DNA from: Klebsiella pneumoniae
Lineage (GTDB): Bacteria; Pseudomonadota; Gammaproteobacteria; Ga0077536
Assembly: GCA_945873015.1 (NCBI GenBank)
Contig: CAMCBY010000125.1
Span: 1 to 9,256 of the forward strand
Length of the DNA: 9,256 nucleotides
Direction of reading: 5' to 3'
In this document: positions 1 through 6,915 of the stretch, one piece after another
Position numbering within the stretch: position 1 is the first letter of the stretch
Layout of the letters: every line of letters begins with the position of its first letter
Made by a program: the position numbers and the translations under genes
The notes under the pieces: model-generated
What the model was told of the DNA's origin: nothing
Databases searched by the model: none
Seen by the model: only the letters and a program-made list of their open reading frames with translations

Positions 1-1269
1 GGCCAGTTGAAGACCGGCCGCGACTGCATCGTTGCCGCCATGCTCGGCGCCGAGGAATACGGTTTTGCGACCGCACCGCTGGTGGTGATGGGCTGCGTGA
101 TGATGCGCGTGTGTCATCTCAACACCTGCCCGGTCGGTATCGCTACCCAGGACAAACGTCTGCGCGCCAAATTCAGCGGCAAGCCGGAATTTGTCGAGAA
201 TTTCTTCCGCTACATCGCCGAAGAAATGCGTGAATACATGGCCGAACTCGGCGTGCGTACCATCGACGAACTGATCGGACGGGTCGATTTGCTCGATGTC
301 GAGCCGGCTCTCGATCACTGGAAGGCCAAGGGGCTCGACCTGTCGCAGATTCTTTATCAGCCGGTACCGGCGCCGGGTGTGGCCATTCGCCATATGCGTG
401 ACCAGGACCATGGTCTCGACAAGTCCCTGGACCGCACCACCATCGTGCCTTTGTGCAAAGACGCGCTCGAACATGGCAAAGCGATTGAGGCCAGTGTGCC
501 GATACGCAACGTCAATCGGACCGTCGGCACCATCCTCGGTTACGAGATCACGCGTCGTTATGGCGGTGCCGGTCTGCCGGATGACACCATCAAACTGCAT
601 TTCAACGGCTCGGCAGGCCAGAGCTTCGGCGCCTTCGTGCCGCGTGGCGTGAGCATGACGCTGGAAGGCGATGCCAACGACTATGTCGGCAAGGGCCTGT
701 CGGGTGCGCGTATCGTGGTCTATCCGCATCGTCTCGCGAGTTTTGTGCCTGAGGCCAATATCCTCATCGGCAACGTCGCGCTGTATGGTGCAACCAAGGG
801 CGAAGCCTATTTCCGCGGCATCGCCGGCGAGCGTTTTGCGGTGCGTAACAGCGGCGCGGACACCGTCGTCGAAGGCGTCGGCGATCACGGTTGTGAGTAC
901 ATGACCGGCGGTCATGTCGTCATCATCGGCGCCACGGGGCGTAACTTCGCCGCCGGTATGTCCGGTGGTGAAGCCTATATTTACGATCCGGATGGCGTGT
1001 TCCCCGGCCGCTGCAACAAAGAGATGGTCGATCTCGAAAAAATCGTGAGCGAAGTTGACGAGGACCTGGTCCGTCGTTTGCTTACCAATCACGTGCAGTA
1101 CACCCACAGCACGGTGGCGCAGAACATCCTCGATCATTGGACTGCCAACAAACCTAAGTTCGTCAAAGTCATGCCCAAGGACTACAAACGTATCCTCGCA
1201 GCTATCGAGACCGCGCGTCGCACCGGCGTCCCGGAAGACCAGGCGATCATGGATGCCGCTCATGGCTAA
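1..1269 (+). CDS. gltB: Glutamate synthase [NADPH] large subunit, C-terminal part (5' end outside window)
   Basis: GltB converts 2-oxoglutarate plus the amide nitrogen of glutamine to two glutamates in the cytoplasm, using electrons passed from GltD. The frame is open from base 1, so the gene starts upstream; 422 of the family's roughly 1,500 residues are visible. The fragment starts in the FMN/2-oxoglutarate synthase domain (QLKTGRD, then GAEEYGFATAPLVVMG). Cysteine codons at 94, 112 and 127 give the C-x5-C-x4-C ligand set of the [3Fe-4S] cluster. From about base 490 onward is the glycine-repeat C-terminal beta-helix (GXGXG domain), with stretches such as GGHVVIIGATGRNFAAGMSGG. The end overlaps gltD by 8 bp, suggesting translational coupling of the two subunits. 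The TTG at base 7 is an internal leucine codon, not a start. The identification is secure. Confidence 0.97.
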   Translation, partial: GQLKTGRDCIVAAMLGAEEYGFATAPLVVMGCVMMRVCHLNTCPVGIATQDKRLRAKFSGKPEFVENFFRYIAEEMREYMAELGVRTIDELIGRVDLLDVEPALDHWKAKGLDLSQILYQPVPAPGVAIRHMRDQDHGLDKSLDRTTIVPLCKDALEHGKAIEASVPIRNVNRTVGTILGYEITRRYGGAGLPDDTIKLHFNGSAGQSFGAFVPRGVSMTLEGDANDYVGKGLSGARIVVYPHRLASFVPEANILIGNVALYGATKGEAYFRGIAGERFAVRNSGADTVVEGVGDHGCEYMTGGHVVIIGATGRNFAAGMSGGEAYIYDPDGVFPGRCNKEMVDLEKIVSEVDEDLVRRLLTNHVQYTHSTVAQNILDHWTANKPKFVKVMPKDYKRILAAIETARRTGVPEDQAIMDAAHG

Positions 1270-2710
1270 GCCGACAGGATTTCTCGAAGAGAAACGCGCC
1301 AAGCAGCCCTATCGGCCGGTCGCCGAACGCCTGCGTGATTTCCAGCAGGTGATGGCGCCGTTCGCGCCGGAACCGCTCAACAAGCAGGCCGCGAGGTGCA
1401 TGGACTGCGGTATTCCGTTCTGTCATCAAGGCTGTCCGTTGGGCAACCTGATCCCTGACTGGAACGACCTGGTCTACCGCGACCGCTGGGATGAGGCGAT
1501 TGATCGCCTGCACGCCACCAATAACTTCCCCGAGTTCACCGGCACGCTGTGCCCGGCGCCCTGCGAAGGGTCATGTGTGCTCGGAGTCAATGACGACCCG
1601 GTCACCATCAAAGCGGTGGAACTGGCGATCATCGATCGGGCCTTCGAAGAAGGCCTGGTCAAAGCCATGCCGCCGACAGTCGAAACCGGCAAAGCGGTGG
1701 CGGTGGTCGGTTCCGGGCCTGCGGGCCTCGCGGCCGCACAGCAGTTACGCCGCGCCGGCCATAAGGTCACGGTGTTCGAGCGTGCAGACCGTATCGGCGG
1801 GCTGCTGCGCTATGGCATTCCGGAATTCAAGATGGAAAAGCGCGTGCTTGACCGTCGCCTCGAACAGATGCGCGCCGAGGGCGTGGAATTTCGCGCCGGC
1901 GTCAACGTTGGTGTCGATGTCAGCGTTGAGCAATTGAAGCGCGACTTTGCTGCCGTGCTGTTGACCGGTGGCGCGACGGTTGCGCGCGACCTGCCGGTGC
2001 CGGGTCGCGAACTCAAGGGTGTCTATCAGGCGATGGAATTCCTGACCCTGCAGAACCGCCGCTGCGAAGGGGACCAGATTGCCGACGCCGATTTTATCTC
2101 GGCCAAGGACAAACACGTGGTCATCATCGGTGGCGGCGACACCGGTGCCGATTGTCTCGGCACCTCGCACCGTCAGGGCGCGAAATCGGTGACCAGCCTC
2201 GAAATCATGTCCAAACCGCCGGGCAGCCGCGCCAGTGACAATCCGTGGCCGGAATGGCCGCGCATCTATCGGGTTGCCTCGGCCCACGAAGAGGGCGGCG
2301 ACCGGCTTTACGCGGTCTCGACCAAACGTTTCGTCGATAACGGTCAGGGCCAGGTGCGCGCGCTGGAACTGGTGAACGTCGAGATGAAAACCGTCGATGG
2401 TCGTGTGCAAATAGTGGAAGTGGCCGGCTCCAACCACGAACTGCCAGCCGACCTGGTGTTCCTGGCGATGGGTTTCATCGGTGCCGACCGCACCGACCTG
2501 CTGGATAAACTCGGCGTGACCATCACCGATCGCGGCAACGTGCAGCGCGATGGGCGCTGGATGACCTCGGTTGACGGGGTGTTCGCGGCCGGCGACATTC
2601 AGCACGGCCAGTCGCTGATTGTATGGGCGATCGCCGAGGGCCGCGCTGCGGCCGCCGCCATCGACAAACACCTGATGGGCGCCACCGACCTGCCGGCACC
2701 GCTGGCCTAG
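1262..2710 (+). CDS. gltD: Glutamate synthase [NADPH] small subunit
   Basis: GltD oxidises NADPH on FAD and passes electrons through iron-sulfur clusters to the GltB FMN. The protein has 482 residues, normal for the family. The N-terminal Fer4-like domain carries C46, C49, C54 and C58 (CMDCGIPFCHQGCP) and C97, C101 and C105 (CPAPCEGSC), ligands for two [4Fe-4S] clusters. The FAD dinucleotide fold has GSGPAG at 150-155, and the NADPH fold has GGGDTG at 290-295. The C-terminal FAD contact AAGD is at 442-445, followed by the usual helix QSLIVWAIAEGR. The ATG at 1262 was chosen although the frame is open further upstream inside gltB. It gives the conserved start MAKPTGFLE and an 8-bp overlap with gltB; only a weak GGA (1251-1253) precedes it. 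All expected motifs are intact. hemE follows after 6 bp. Confidence 0.97.
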   Translation: MAKPTGFLEEKRAKQPYRPVAERLRDFQQVMAPFAPEPLNKQAARCMDCGIPFCHQGCPLGNLIPDWNDLVYRDRWDEAIDRLHATNNFPEFTGTLCPAPCEGSCVLGVNDDPVTIKAVELAIIDRAFEEGLVKAMPPTVETGKAVAVVGSGPAGLAAAQQLRRAGHKVTVFERADRIGGLLRYGIPEFKMEKRVLDRRLEQMRAEGVEFRAGVNVGVDVSVEQLKRDFAAVLLTGGATVARDLPVPGRELKGVYQAMEFLTLQNRRCEGDQIADADFISAKDKHVVIIGGGDTGADCLGTSHRQGAKSVTSLEIMSKPPGSRASDNPWPEWPRIYRVASAHEEGGDRLYAVSTKRFVDNGQGQVRALELVNVEMKTVDGRVQIVEVAGSNHELPADLVFLAMGFIGADRTDLLDKLGVTITDRGNVQRDGRWMTSVDGVFAAGDIQHGQSLIVWAIAEGRAAAAAIDKHLMGATDLPAPLA

Positions 2711-2716
2711 GCCTCG

Positions 2717-3790
2717 ATGGCCACTACACCGGGCACCACACCGGCCATCGCCAACGACCGGTTGCTGCGCGTATTGCGCGGCGAGCGGGTGGACTGCACG
2801 CCGGTGTGGGTGATGCGCCAGGCCGGCCGTTATCTGCCCGAGTATCGCGCCACGCGCAGCCGCGCCGGTGATTTTCTGACACTGTGCAAGACCCCGGAGC
2901 TGGCCTGCGAAGTCACTTTGCAGCCATTGCAGCGCTTTGCGCTCGACGCCGCGATTCTGTTTTCCGACATTCTCACCATTCCCGATGCGATGGGTCTGGG
3001 CTTGAGCCTGGAAGAAGGTCTCGGCCCGCGCTTTGCTCATCCGCTGCGCAGCCGTGCCGACATCGACCAACTGCCGGTGCCCGATCCCGCGGATGAGTTG
3101 CGTTATGTGACCGACGCGGTGCGTCTGATCAAACACGAATTGCACGGCAGCGTGCCGCTGATCGGCTTTGCCGGCAGCCCGTGGACGCTCGCGACCTACA
3201 TGGTCGAAGGCCAGAGCAGCCGCGAGTTCGCGCGCATCAAAAGTCTTATCTACACCGATCCGGCTGCCGCTCATATCCTGCTGGACAAGGTCACGCGCGC
3301 TACCACCGCTTATCTGTGCGCGCAGATCGAGGCTGGAGTCGATCTGGTGATGTTGTTCGATACCTGGGGCGGGGCGCTGTCCCACGCCGCCTATCACGAG
3401 TTCTCGCTCGCCTACATGCGCACTATCCTGGCCGGACTGCCGGCCGGCGTGCCGACCGTGGTCTTCACCAAGGGCGGAGGGCCCTGGCTGGAATCGATTG
3501 CGGCCACTGGTTGCTCGGCCATCGGCCTCGATTGGACGGTCGACATCGGCGACGCGCGCCGGCGTTTAGGGGATGGCATTACCCTGCAGGGTAATCTCGA
3601 CCCAGCGGTGATGCTGACCAATCCCGAAGTCGTCGCCGCACAAACCCGCCGTATCATCGACGCCATGGGCAGCGGCGGCCGTCATATCTTCAATCTCGGC
3701 CACGGCATCACGCCTGAAGTTCCCCCCGAGCACGTCAGCGTGCTGGTCGATACGGTTCACGAGCATAGCCGTCGTTATCACGCTGCCTGA
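2717..3790 (+). CDS. hemE: Uroporphyrinogen decarboxylase
   Basis: HemE removes the four acetate carboxyl groups of uroporphyrinogen III to give coproporphyrinogen III in cytoplasmic haem synthesis. The 357 residues match the bacterial length (354 in E. coli), and the sequence reads as a normal HemE end to end. Visible active-site positions, by homology to the human enzyme, are R34 and R38 in MRQAGRYLPEYR, D84 in FSDIL, Y161 in TYMVEG, S222 in GGALSH and H329 in NLGHGI. The start at ATG 2717 leaves about ten extra residues (ATTPGTTPA) before the conserved NDRLLR. No strong Shine-Dalgarno is visible, and the 6-bp gap to gltD implies co-transcription and possibly coupled translation. The gltB-gltD-hemE order is known from Pseudomonas. 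No later start would keep the conserved N-terminus. Confidence 0.97.
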   Translation: MATTPGTTPAIANDRLLRVLRGERVDCTPVWVMRQAGRYLPEYRATRSRAGDFLTLCKTPELACEVTLQPLQRFALDAAILFSDILTIPDAMGLGLSLEEGLGPRFAHPLRSRADIDQLPVPDPADELRYVTDAVRLIKHELHGSVPLIGFAGSPWTLATYMVEGQSSREFARIKSLIYTDPAAAHILLDKVTRATTAYLCAQIEAGVDLVMLFDTWGGALSHAAYHEFSLAYMRTILAGLPAGVPTVVFTKGGGPWLESIAATGCSAIGLDWTVDIGDARRRLGDGITLQGNLDPAVMLTNPEVVAAQTRRIIDAMGSGGRHIFNLGHGITPEVPPEHVSVLVDTVHEHSRRYHAA

Positions 3791-3802
3791 TTCGGCCTGC
3801 CC

Positions 3803-3821
3803 GCTCGCCATGTTCGCGAGC
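3803..3821 (+). terminator. Small GC-rich hairpin after hemE, possible weak terminator
   Basis: GCTCGC (3803-3808) and GCGAGC (3816-3821) form a perfect 6-bp stem with a 7-nt loop, 13 bases after the hemE stop. No T-run follows, so it is not a convincing intrinsic terminator; it could stabilise the 3' end or act with Rho. A second weaker repeat, GTCTC (3854-3858) with GAGAC (3869-3873), lies downstream. Confidence 0.25.
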
Positions 3822-3902
3822 TAGACCTCAGAACGTGCTTTGCCTTGCTGTTAGTCTCGCTGCTGGTTGAGACCGTCTTGCGCGTGGTCCGTCAAGCAGA
3901 CA

Positions 3903-3938
3903 TCCATATAAATGAATAGATTAGTTATCTATATTTCA
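3903..3938 (+). promoter_or_regulatory. AT-rich promoter-like patch with a 17-bp dyad
   Basis: In otherwise GC-rich DNA, this stretch of the 180-bp hemE/barrel-gene gap is strongly AT-rich. It holds -10-like hexamers TATAAA (3907-3912) and TATATT (3930-3935). ATAGAT (3916-3921) and ATCTAT (3927-3932) form a perfect inverted repeat around TAGTT and overlap the second hexamer, as an operator would. I see no good -35 at 16-18 bp from either hexamer, so a sigma-70 promoter is plausible but unproven. It is the obvious place for the promoter of the three-gene block downstream, since the following gaps are very short. Confidence 0.4.
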
Positions 3939-3960
3939 ACCAGTTTCGAGATTTAAGGAC

Positions 3961-3966
3961 AGGGGA
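3961..3966 (+). promoter_or_regulatory. Ribosome binding site supporting GTG start at 3971
   Basis: AGGGGA ends 4 nt before the GTG at 3971, and TAAGGA (3954-3959) lies 11 nt before it. The in-frame ATG at 3989 has no comparable site, and using it would remove the basic residue (R6) before the hydrophobic signal-peptide core. Together these favour GTG. Confidence 0.55.
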
Positions 3967-3970
3967 CGCC

Positions 3971-5284
3971 GTGAGTACCCATGAGCGAATGAATATTTTC
4001 CTGGTGTTGCTCGCGCTGATCGGCAGCGCGGCCGCCGATCAGGTGACCGACCAGGCCCGTGAGCTGTTGGCGAGTCGCCAGGCGGGCAGCGCCTATACCT
4101 TGTTGGCGCCATTCAGCGATGAGCGCGCCGGTGACCCCGAATTCGACTATCTGCTCGGCATCGCCGCGCTCGATAGCGGCCAACCCGGCCAGGCGGTATT
4201 TGCTCTCGAGCGCGTGCTCGCGGTGCGGCCCGACGACGCGCTTGCGCGTGCCGAGATCGCCCGCGCCTACTTCGCGCTGTCGGAGTTCGAGACTTCCAAG
4301 CAGGAATTCGAGAACGTCAAAAGCAGCGGCGAGATTCCAGATACCGCGCGCGCCACCATGGCGCAGTATCTGACGCTCATCGACCGCGCCCAACGCGGCG
4401 AGCAGCGGGTCAGCGGTTACATCGGCTTCAGCACCGGTTACGACACCAACGCCAACTCCGGCACCGACAACACCACCATTGCTATCCCGGTGCTCGGCAA
4501 CCTGCCGTTCCAGCTCATCGACCGGGCGACGTCCCAGGACAGCCCCTTCACTACGGTGTCTGCCGGTTTTAATGCATTAAAGCCCATCGACAAGACCTGG
4601 GCGCTGGTCGGCGGTGCCAATGGTTATTACCGCGCTACCGAGAATCCGTTTTCGACCGCCGACGCCTATCTTTATGCCGGCGTGCGCGGCACTTTTGGCA
4701 AACACGAAGTGTTGTTTGCCGGTCAAGGCGAAAATTTCATCATCGATGGCGACAGCCTGCGTCACGTGTACGGCGGTTATACGCAATACAGTTATGCGAT
4801 AGACAACAAGAGTCGTCTGAGCCTCTCGTTTCAGGGCAACAAGATTGACTACCCTGATCTTTCCAATCGCAACGCAACGCGCTACGTGACGTCCGCCAAT
4901 TACCTGCGCGCACTGCCCACCAAGCGCGAAACGGTGATCTACGCCGGCGTTTACGGCGGTGTCGAGCAGGAGAATGACAGCTCGCGCCCGCAGTTCGGTC
5001 ACGATGTGTACGGCGGTCGCTTGGGCGGCAGCATCGAACTCATGCCCAAACTACGCGGTTTCGCCAGCGTGTCGATAGAGCAACGCGACTACCACGGCCC
5101 CGACCCGGTATTCCTGCGCACCCGCGACGATACCCAGTACAACATCACGGGTGGTGCACTGTACAAATTCTGTGAGAACTGGCTGCTGCGGCCGAACGTG
5201 ACCTATACCGCCAACAACTCCAATGTCCCCATCAACGATTTCGACCGGGTCGTGGTCGGCATCGACATCACGATGCAGTTCTAA
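3971..5284 (+). CDS. Exported TPR + outer-membrane beta-barrel protein, Slam/DUF560-like
   Basis: The protein has 437 residues. A signal peptide has a hydrophobic core at about 8-20 and likely cleavage after A22 (SAAA|DQ). Residues 25-145 are helical with at least two TPR-like units (about 55-88 and 89-122). From about 147 to the end are alternating beta-strands rich in Tyr and Gly, beginning GYIGFSTGYDTNANSG and ending VGIDITMQF, whose terminal Phe is the classic BAM signal. This layout and the closing pattern (RDYHGPD, then SNVPINDFDR) resemble Slam/DUF560 proteins, which move TbpB-barrel cargo across the outer membrane (type XI secretion). The assignment is pattern recognition, not alignment; a generic TPR-porin is the alternative. 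The next gene, an exported FecR protein with a candidate cargo barrel, starts 12 bp after the stop, which favours a transporter role. No lipobox is present. Confidence 0.7.
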   Translation: MSTHERMNIFLVLLALIGSAAADQVTDQARELLASRQAGSAYTLLAPFSDERAGDPEFDYLLGIAALDSGQPGQAVFALERVLAVRPDDALARAEIARAYFALSEFETSKQEFENVKSSGEIPDTARATMAQYLTLIDRAQRGEQRVSGYIGFSTGYDTNANSGTDNTTIAIPVLGNLPFQLIDRATSQDSPFTTVSAGFNALKPIDKTWALVGGANGYYRATENPFSTADAYLYAGVRGTFGKHEVLFAGQGENFIIDGDSLRHVYGGYTQYSYAIDNKSRLSLSFQGNKIDYPDLSNRNATRYVTSANYLRALPTKRETVIYAGVYGGVEQENDSSRPQFGHDVYGGRLGGSIELMPKLRGFASVSIEQRDYHGPDPVFLRTRDDTQYNITGGALYKFCENWLLRPNVTYTANNSNVPINDFDRVVVGIDITMQF

Positions 5285-5288
5285 GGAG
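5282..5288 (+). promoter_or_regulatory. Strong Shine-Dalgarno for the FecR gene (GTG start at 5297)
   Basis: TAAGGAG overlaps the stop codon of the barrel gene (TAA 5282-5284) and lies 8 nt before the GTG at 5297. It fixes this start and implies that translation of the transporter-like and FecR-like proteins is closely linked. Confidence 0.75.
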
Positions 5289-5296
5289 CAGCCGAC

Positions 5297-6868
5297 GTGA
5301 ATAAAGCTGACATTTTCAAACCTCGCCCGCTGGCCTTCGCCGTGGCGGTCGCGGTCGGCAGCCTGCCCACGATGAGTTTCGCCGCCGCCGGGCGTGTGCA
5401 GTTCGCTTTCGGTCAGGTCTCGGTGCAGGACGCCGAGGGTGGCAATAACCCGGCGACCAAGGGCCGCGAGCTCAACGCGGGCGACACCATCATCACCGAG
5501 CGGGGCCGCGTACAACTGAAGTTCGCCGACGGCAGCCTGGTATCCCTGCAACCGCAATCGACCTTCAAGATTGACGAATACAGCTACGCAGGCAAAGAAG
5601 ACGGCAGCGAGCGCAGCTTCTTCAGCCTGTTTCGCGGCGGCTTACGCACTATCACCGGCGCCATCGGGCATCGCAACCAGGGCGCTTATCGGGTCAATAC
5701 CCCGGTCGCGACCATCGGCATACGAGGGACGGAATACCTCATCAAGCTGAGCGGTAGCGGCGCGGTGGTGACGGTCGGTGATGGCGCCATCGCGGTCATC
5801 AACGACGCCGGCGAAGTCACCCTGGTCAACGGTCAGAGTGGCGTCATCGTCGATAAGAACACGGCGGTCAAGGTCACCGATGAAAAGCCGGTGCTGCCGC
5901 CGAACCAGCCGAACAAAGATCTGCGCGACGACCCGGGCACCGATCAGCCGCAGCAGGACGATGATGATTTCATCATTGATGCCACGGGCGACAACGGCGA
6001 CCCGCAACAGACGCTCGACAATCTGCTCGTCGACGGTTTTCCGGAAGAGCCAGTCGAGCCACCCCCTCCACCGCCGCCGCCTCCTCCTCCTCCGCCGCCC
6101 CCCCCCGAGCCGACCAAGCTCGAAAGTGGCAGCGGATTTACAGTCGCAGCCACCTACTTCAGCGGCAATTCCGAGGGTCCGGTCAGCGACCTCGCCGCGA
6201 GCAGCACCGCGACCTTCAACGAAGGTTTGTTGACCGGCTTCTCGAACAGCAATGTCGAGGGCGTCACCGCTGCCGATCGCGGTGCGCTGTCCCTGGTCGA
6301 GGCGGGCTCGGACCAATTCATTGGCTGGGGACGCTGGTCGAACACCTCGGGCAACAATGAATCCTTTACCGTCACCCGTGCCGGTAATGGCAACAGCAAC
6401 GAGACCTTTTTCCAGCAGCACCAGAGCCTGCACTATGTCGCCGGCAAACCGACCGATATTCCGGCACTGGCTCAACTGGGCGAGACCGAGGCACGTTATT
6501 CGACCTTGTCGTTCACTTCACCCACTACGCGTGACGGTGTCGTCGGCCAGTTGAACAACGCCACGCTGCTGCTCGACATCACCAATGCGGATGTCTCGGG
6601 CTCCGCATCGTTGGATATCAATTCAGATAATTACGAATTGACATTCTTTGGTGTGCCGGTGGGCCCGACCGGCTTTGCAAGCAGTGCGTCGGTCGGTTCA
6701 GGCAGCGGCGGATGCGGCAGTTTCGGTTGCGATGGATTCGTTTCTGGCCTGATAGCCGGGCCGCGGGCCGAGCGTGCGGGTTTTGTCTATCACGTTCAGG
6801 GCAACGACGACGTATTCGGCGCGGTCACCTTCACCAAAGATCCGAACGGGCCGCTGCCGCCTGACTGA
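5297..6868 (+). CDS. Exported FecR-domain protein with polyproline linker and TbpB-like C-terminal barrel domain
   Basis: The 523-residue protein starts with a signal peptide (basic NKADIFKPR, hydrophobic 12-22, cleavage near A29-A31 in SFAAAG). A FecR domain spans about 57-160 (AGDTIITERGRVQLKFADGS; later VNTPVATIGIRGTEYLI). An acidic stretch (DDDDFIID, 221-228) and 16 prolines (255-270) lead to a beta-rich, Gly/Ser/Asn-rich domain at about 278-515. Its tail, C-x4-C at 473-478, then SGLIAGPRAERAGFVYHV and FGAVTF, resembles the transferrin-binding-protein-B type barrel seen in Slam cargo. There is no lipobox and no transmembrane helix, so it looks soluble, periplasmic or secreted rather than a classical FecR sigma regulator. 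No sigma factor or TonB receptor gene is adjacent. FecR-type domains of this kind may bind peptidoglycan or ligand; the true role is unknown. It overlaps an ATG by one base (TGATG) at its stop. Confidence 0.8.
   Translation: MNKADIFKPRPLAFAVAVAVGSLPTMSFAAAGRVQFAFGQVSVQDAEGGNNPATKGRELNAGDTIITERGRVQLKFADGSLVSLQPQSTFKIDEYSYAGKEDGSERSFFSLFRGGLRTITGAIGHRNQGAYRVNTPVATIGIRGTEYLIKLSGSGAVVTVGDGAIAVINDAGEVTLVNGQSGVIVDKNTAVKVTDEKPVLPPNQPNKDLRDDPGTDQPQQDDDDFIIDATGDNGDPQQTLDNLLVDGFPEEPVEPPPPPPPPPPPPPPPPEPTKLESGSGFTVAATYFSGNSEGPVSDLAASSTATFNEGLLTGFSNSNVEGVTAADRGALSLVEAGSDQFIGWGRWSNTSGNNESFTVTRAGNGNSNETFFQQHQSLHYVAGKPTDIPALAQLGETEARYSTLSFTSPTTRDGVVGQLNNATLLLDITNADVSGSASLDINSDNYELTFFGVPVGPTGFASSASVGSGSGGCGSFGCDGFVSGLIAGPRAERAGFVYHVQGNDDVFGAVTFTKDPNGPLPPD
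6059..6106 (+). repeat. Polyproline codon tract (16 codons) ending in C9
   Basis: Sixteen consecutive proline codons use mixed CCA, CCC, CCT and CCG, including runs of CCG and CCT, and finish with nine uninterrupted C bases at 6098-6106. The tract encodes a stiff extended linker between the FecR domain and the C-terminal barrel-like domain. The C9 run is long enough to be prone to slippage, either in the cell or during sequencing; in this read the frame is intact. Confidence 0.9.
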
Positions 6869-6915
6869 TGAACGCGGTCTGCGATTCGCATCGTCGCGCT
6901 CTGGCGTTTGACTGA
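6868..6915 (+). other. 15-codon mini-ORF bridging fecR and glycosyltransferase genes
   Basis: An ATG at 6868 overlaps the FecR stop (TGATG) and reads MNAVCDSHRRALAFD before a TGA at 6913-6915. That is 8 bp inside the next gene if the TTG at 6908 is its start. It has no clear Shine-Dalgarno. It may be a coupling leader that delivers ribosomes to the TTG. Alternatively it may be the true N-terminus of the glycosyltransferase, cut off by a one-base difference in the TTT at 6907-6909, or chance. It is probably not a functional peptide by itself. Confidence 0.3.

Noticed and set aside
1055..1261. Upstream extension of the gltD frame inside gltB
   Set aside because: It overlaps conserved GltB sequence and translates to Arg/Ser/Pro-rich material unrelated to GltD; the family start is at 1262.
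2722..2745. Two 12-bp near-repeats at the hemE 5' end
   Set aside because: They are only two imperfect copies encoding a Thr-rich non-conserved N-terminus; nothing suggests a functional repeat.
1745..3397. Long open frame (550 codons) on the - strand across gltD and hemE
   Set aside because: It lies opposite two complete, motif-verified genes. Its translation is low-complexity His/Arg/Gly/Ala typical of antisense frames in GC-rich DNA, with no recognisable domain.
3915..3935. Possible Fur box in the AT-rich patch ahead of the FecR block
   Set aside because: FecR homology suggested iron control, but the dyad ATAGAT-N5-ATCTAT does not match the GATAATGATAATCATTATC pattern beyond AT-richness.
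5642..6475. Open frame on the - strand opposite the FecR gene, with Gly/Arg runs
   Set aside because: The Gly and Arg runs are the reverse readings of the proline tract. The + strand frame has a signal peptide, FecR domain and strong ribosome site.
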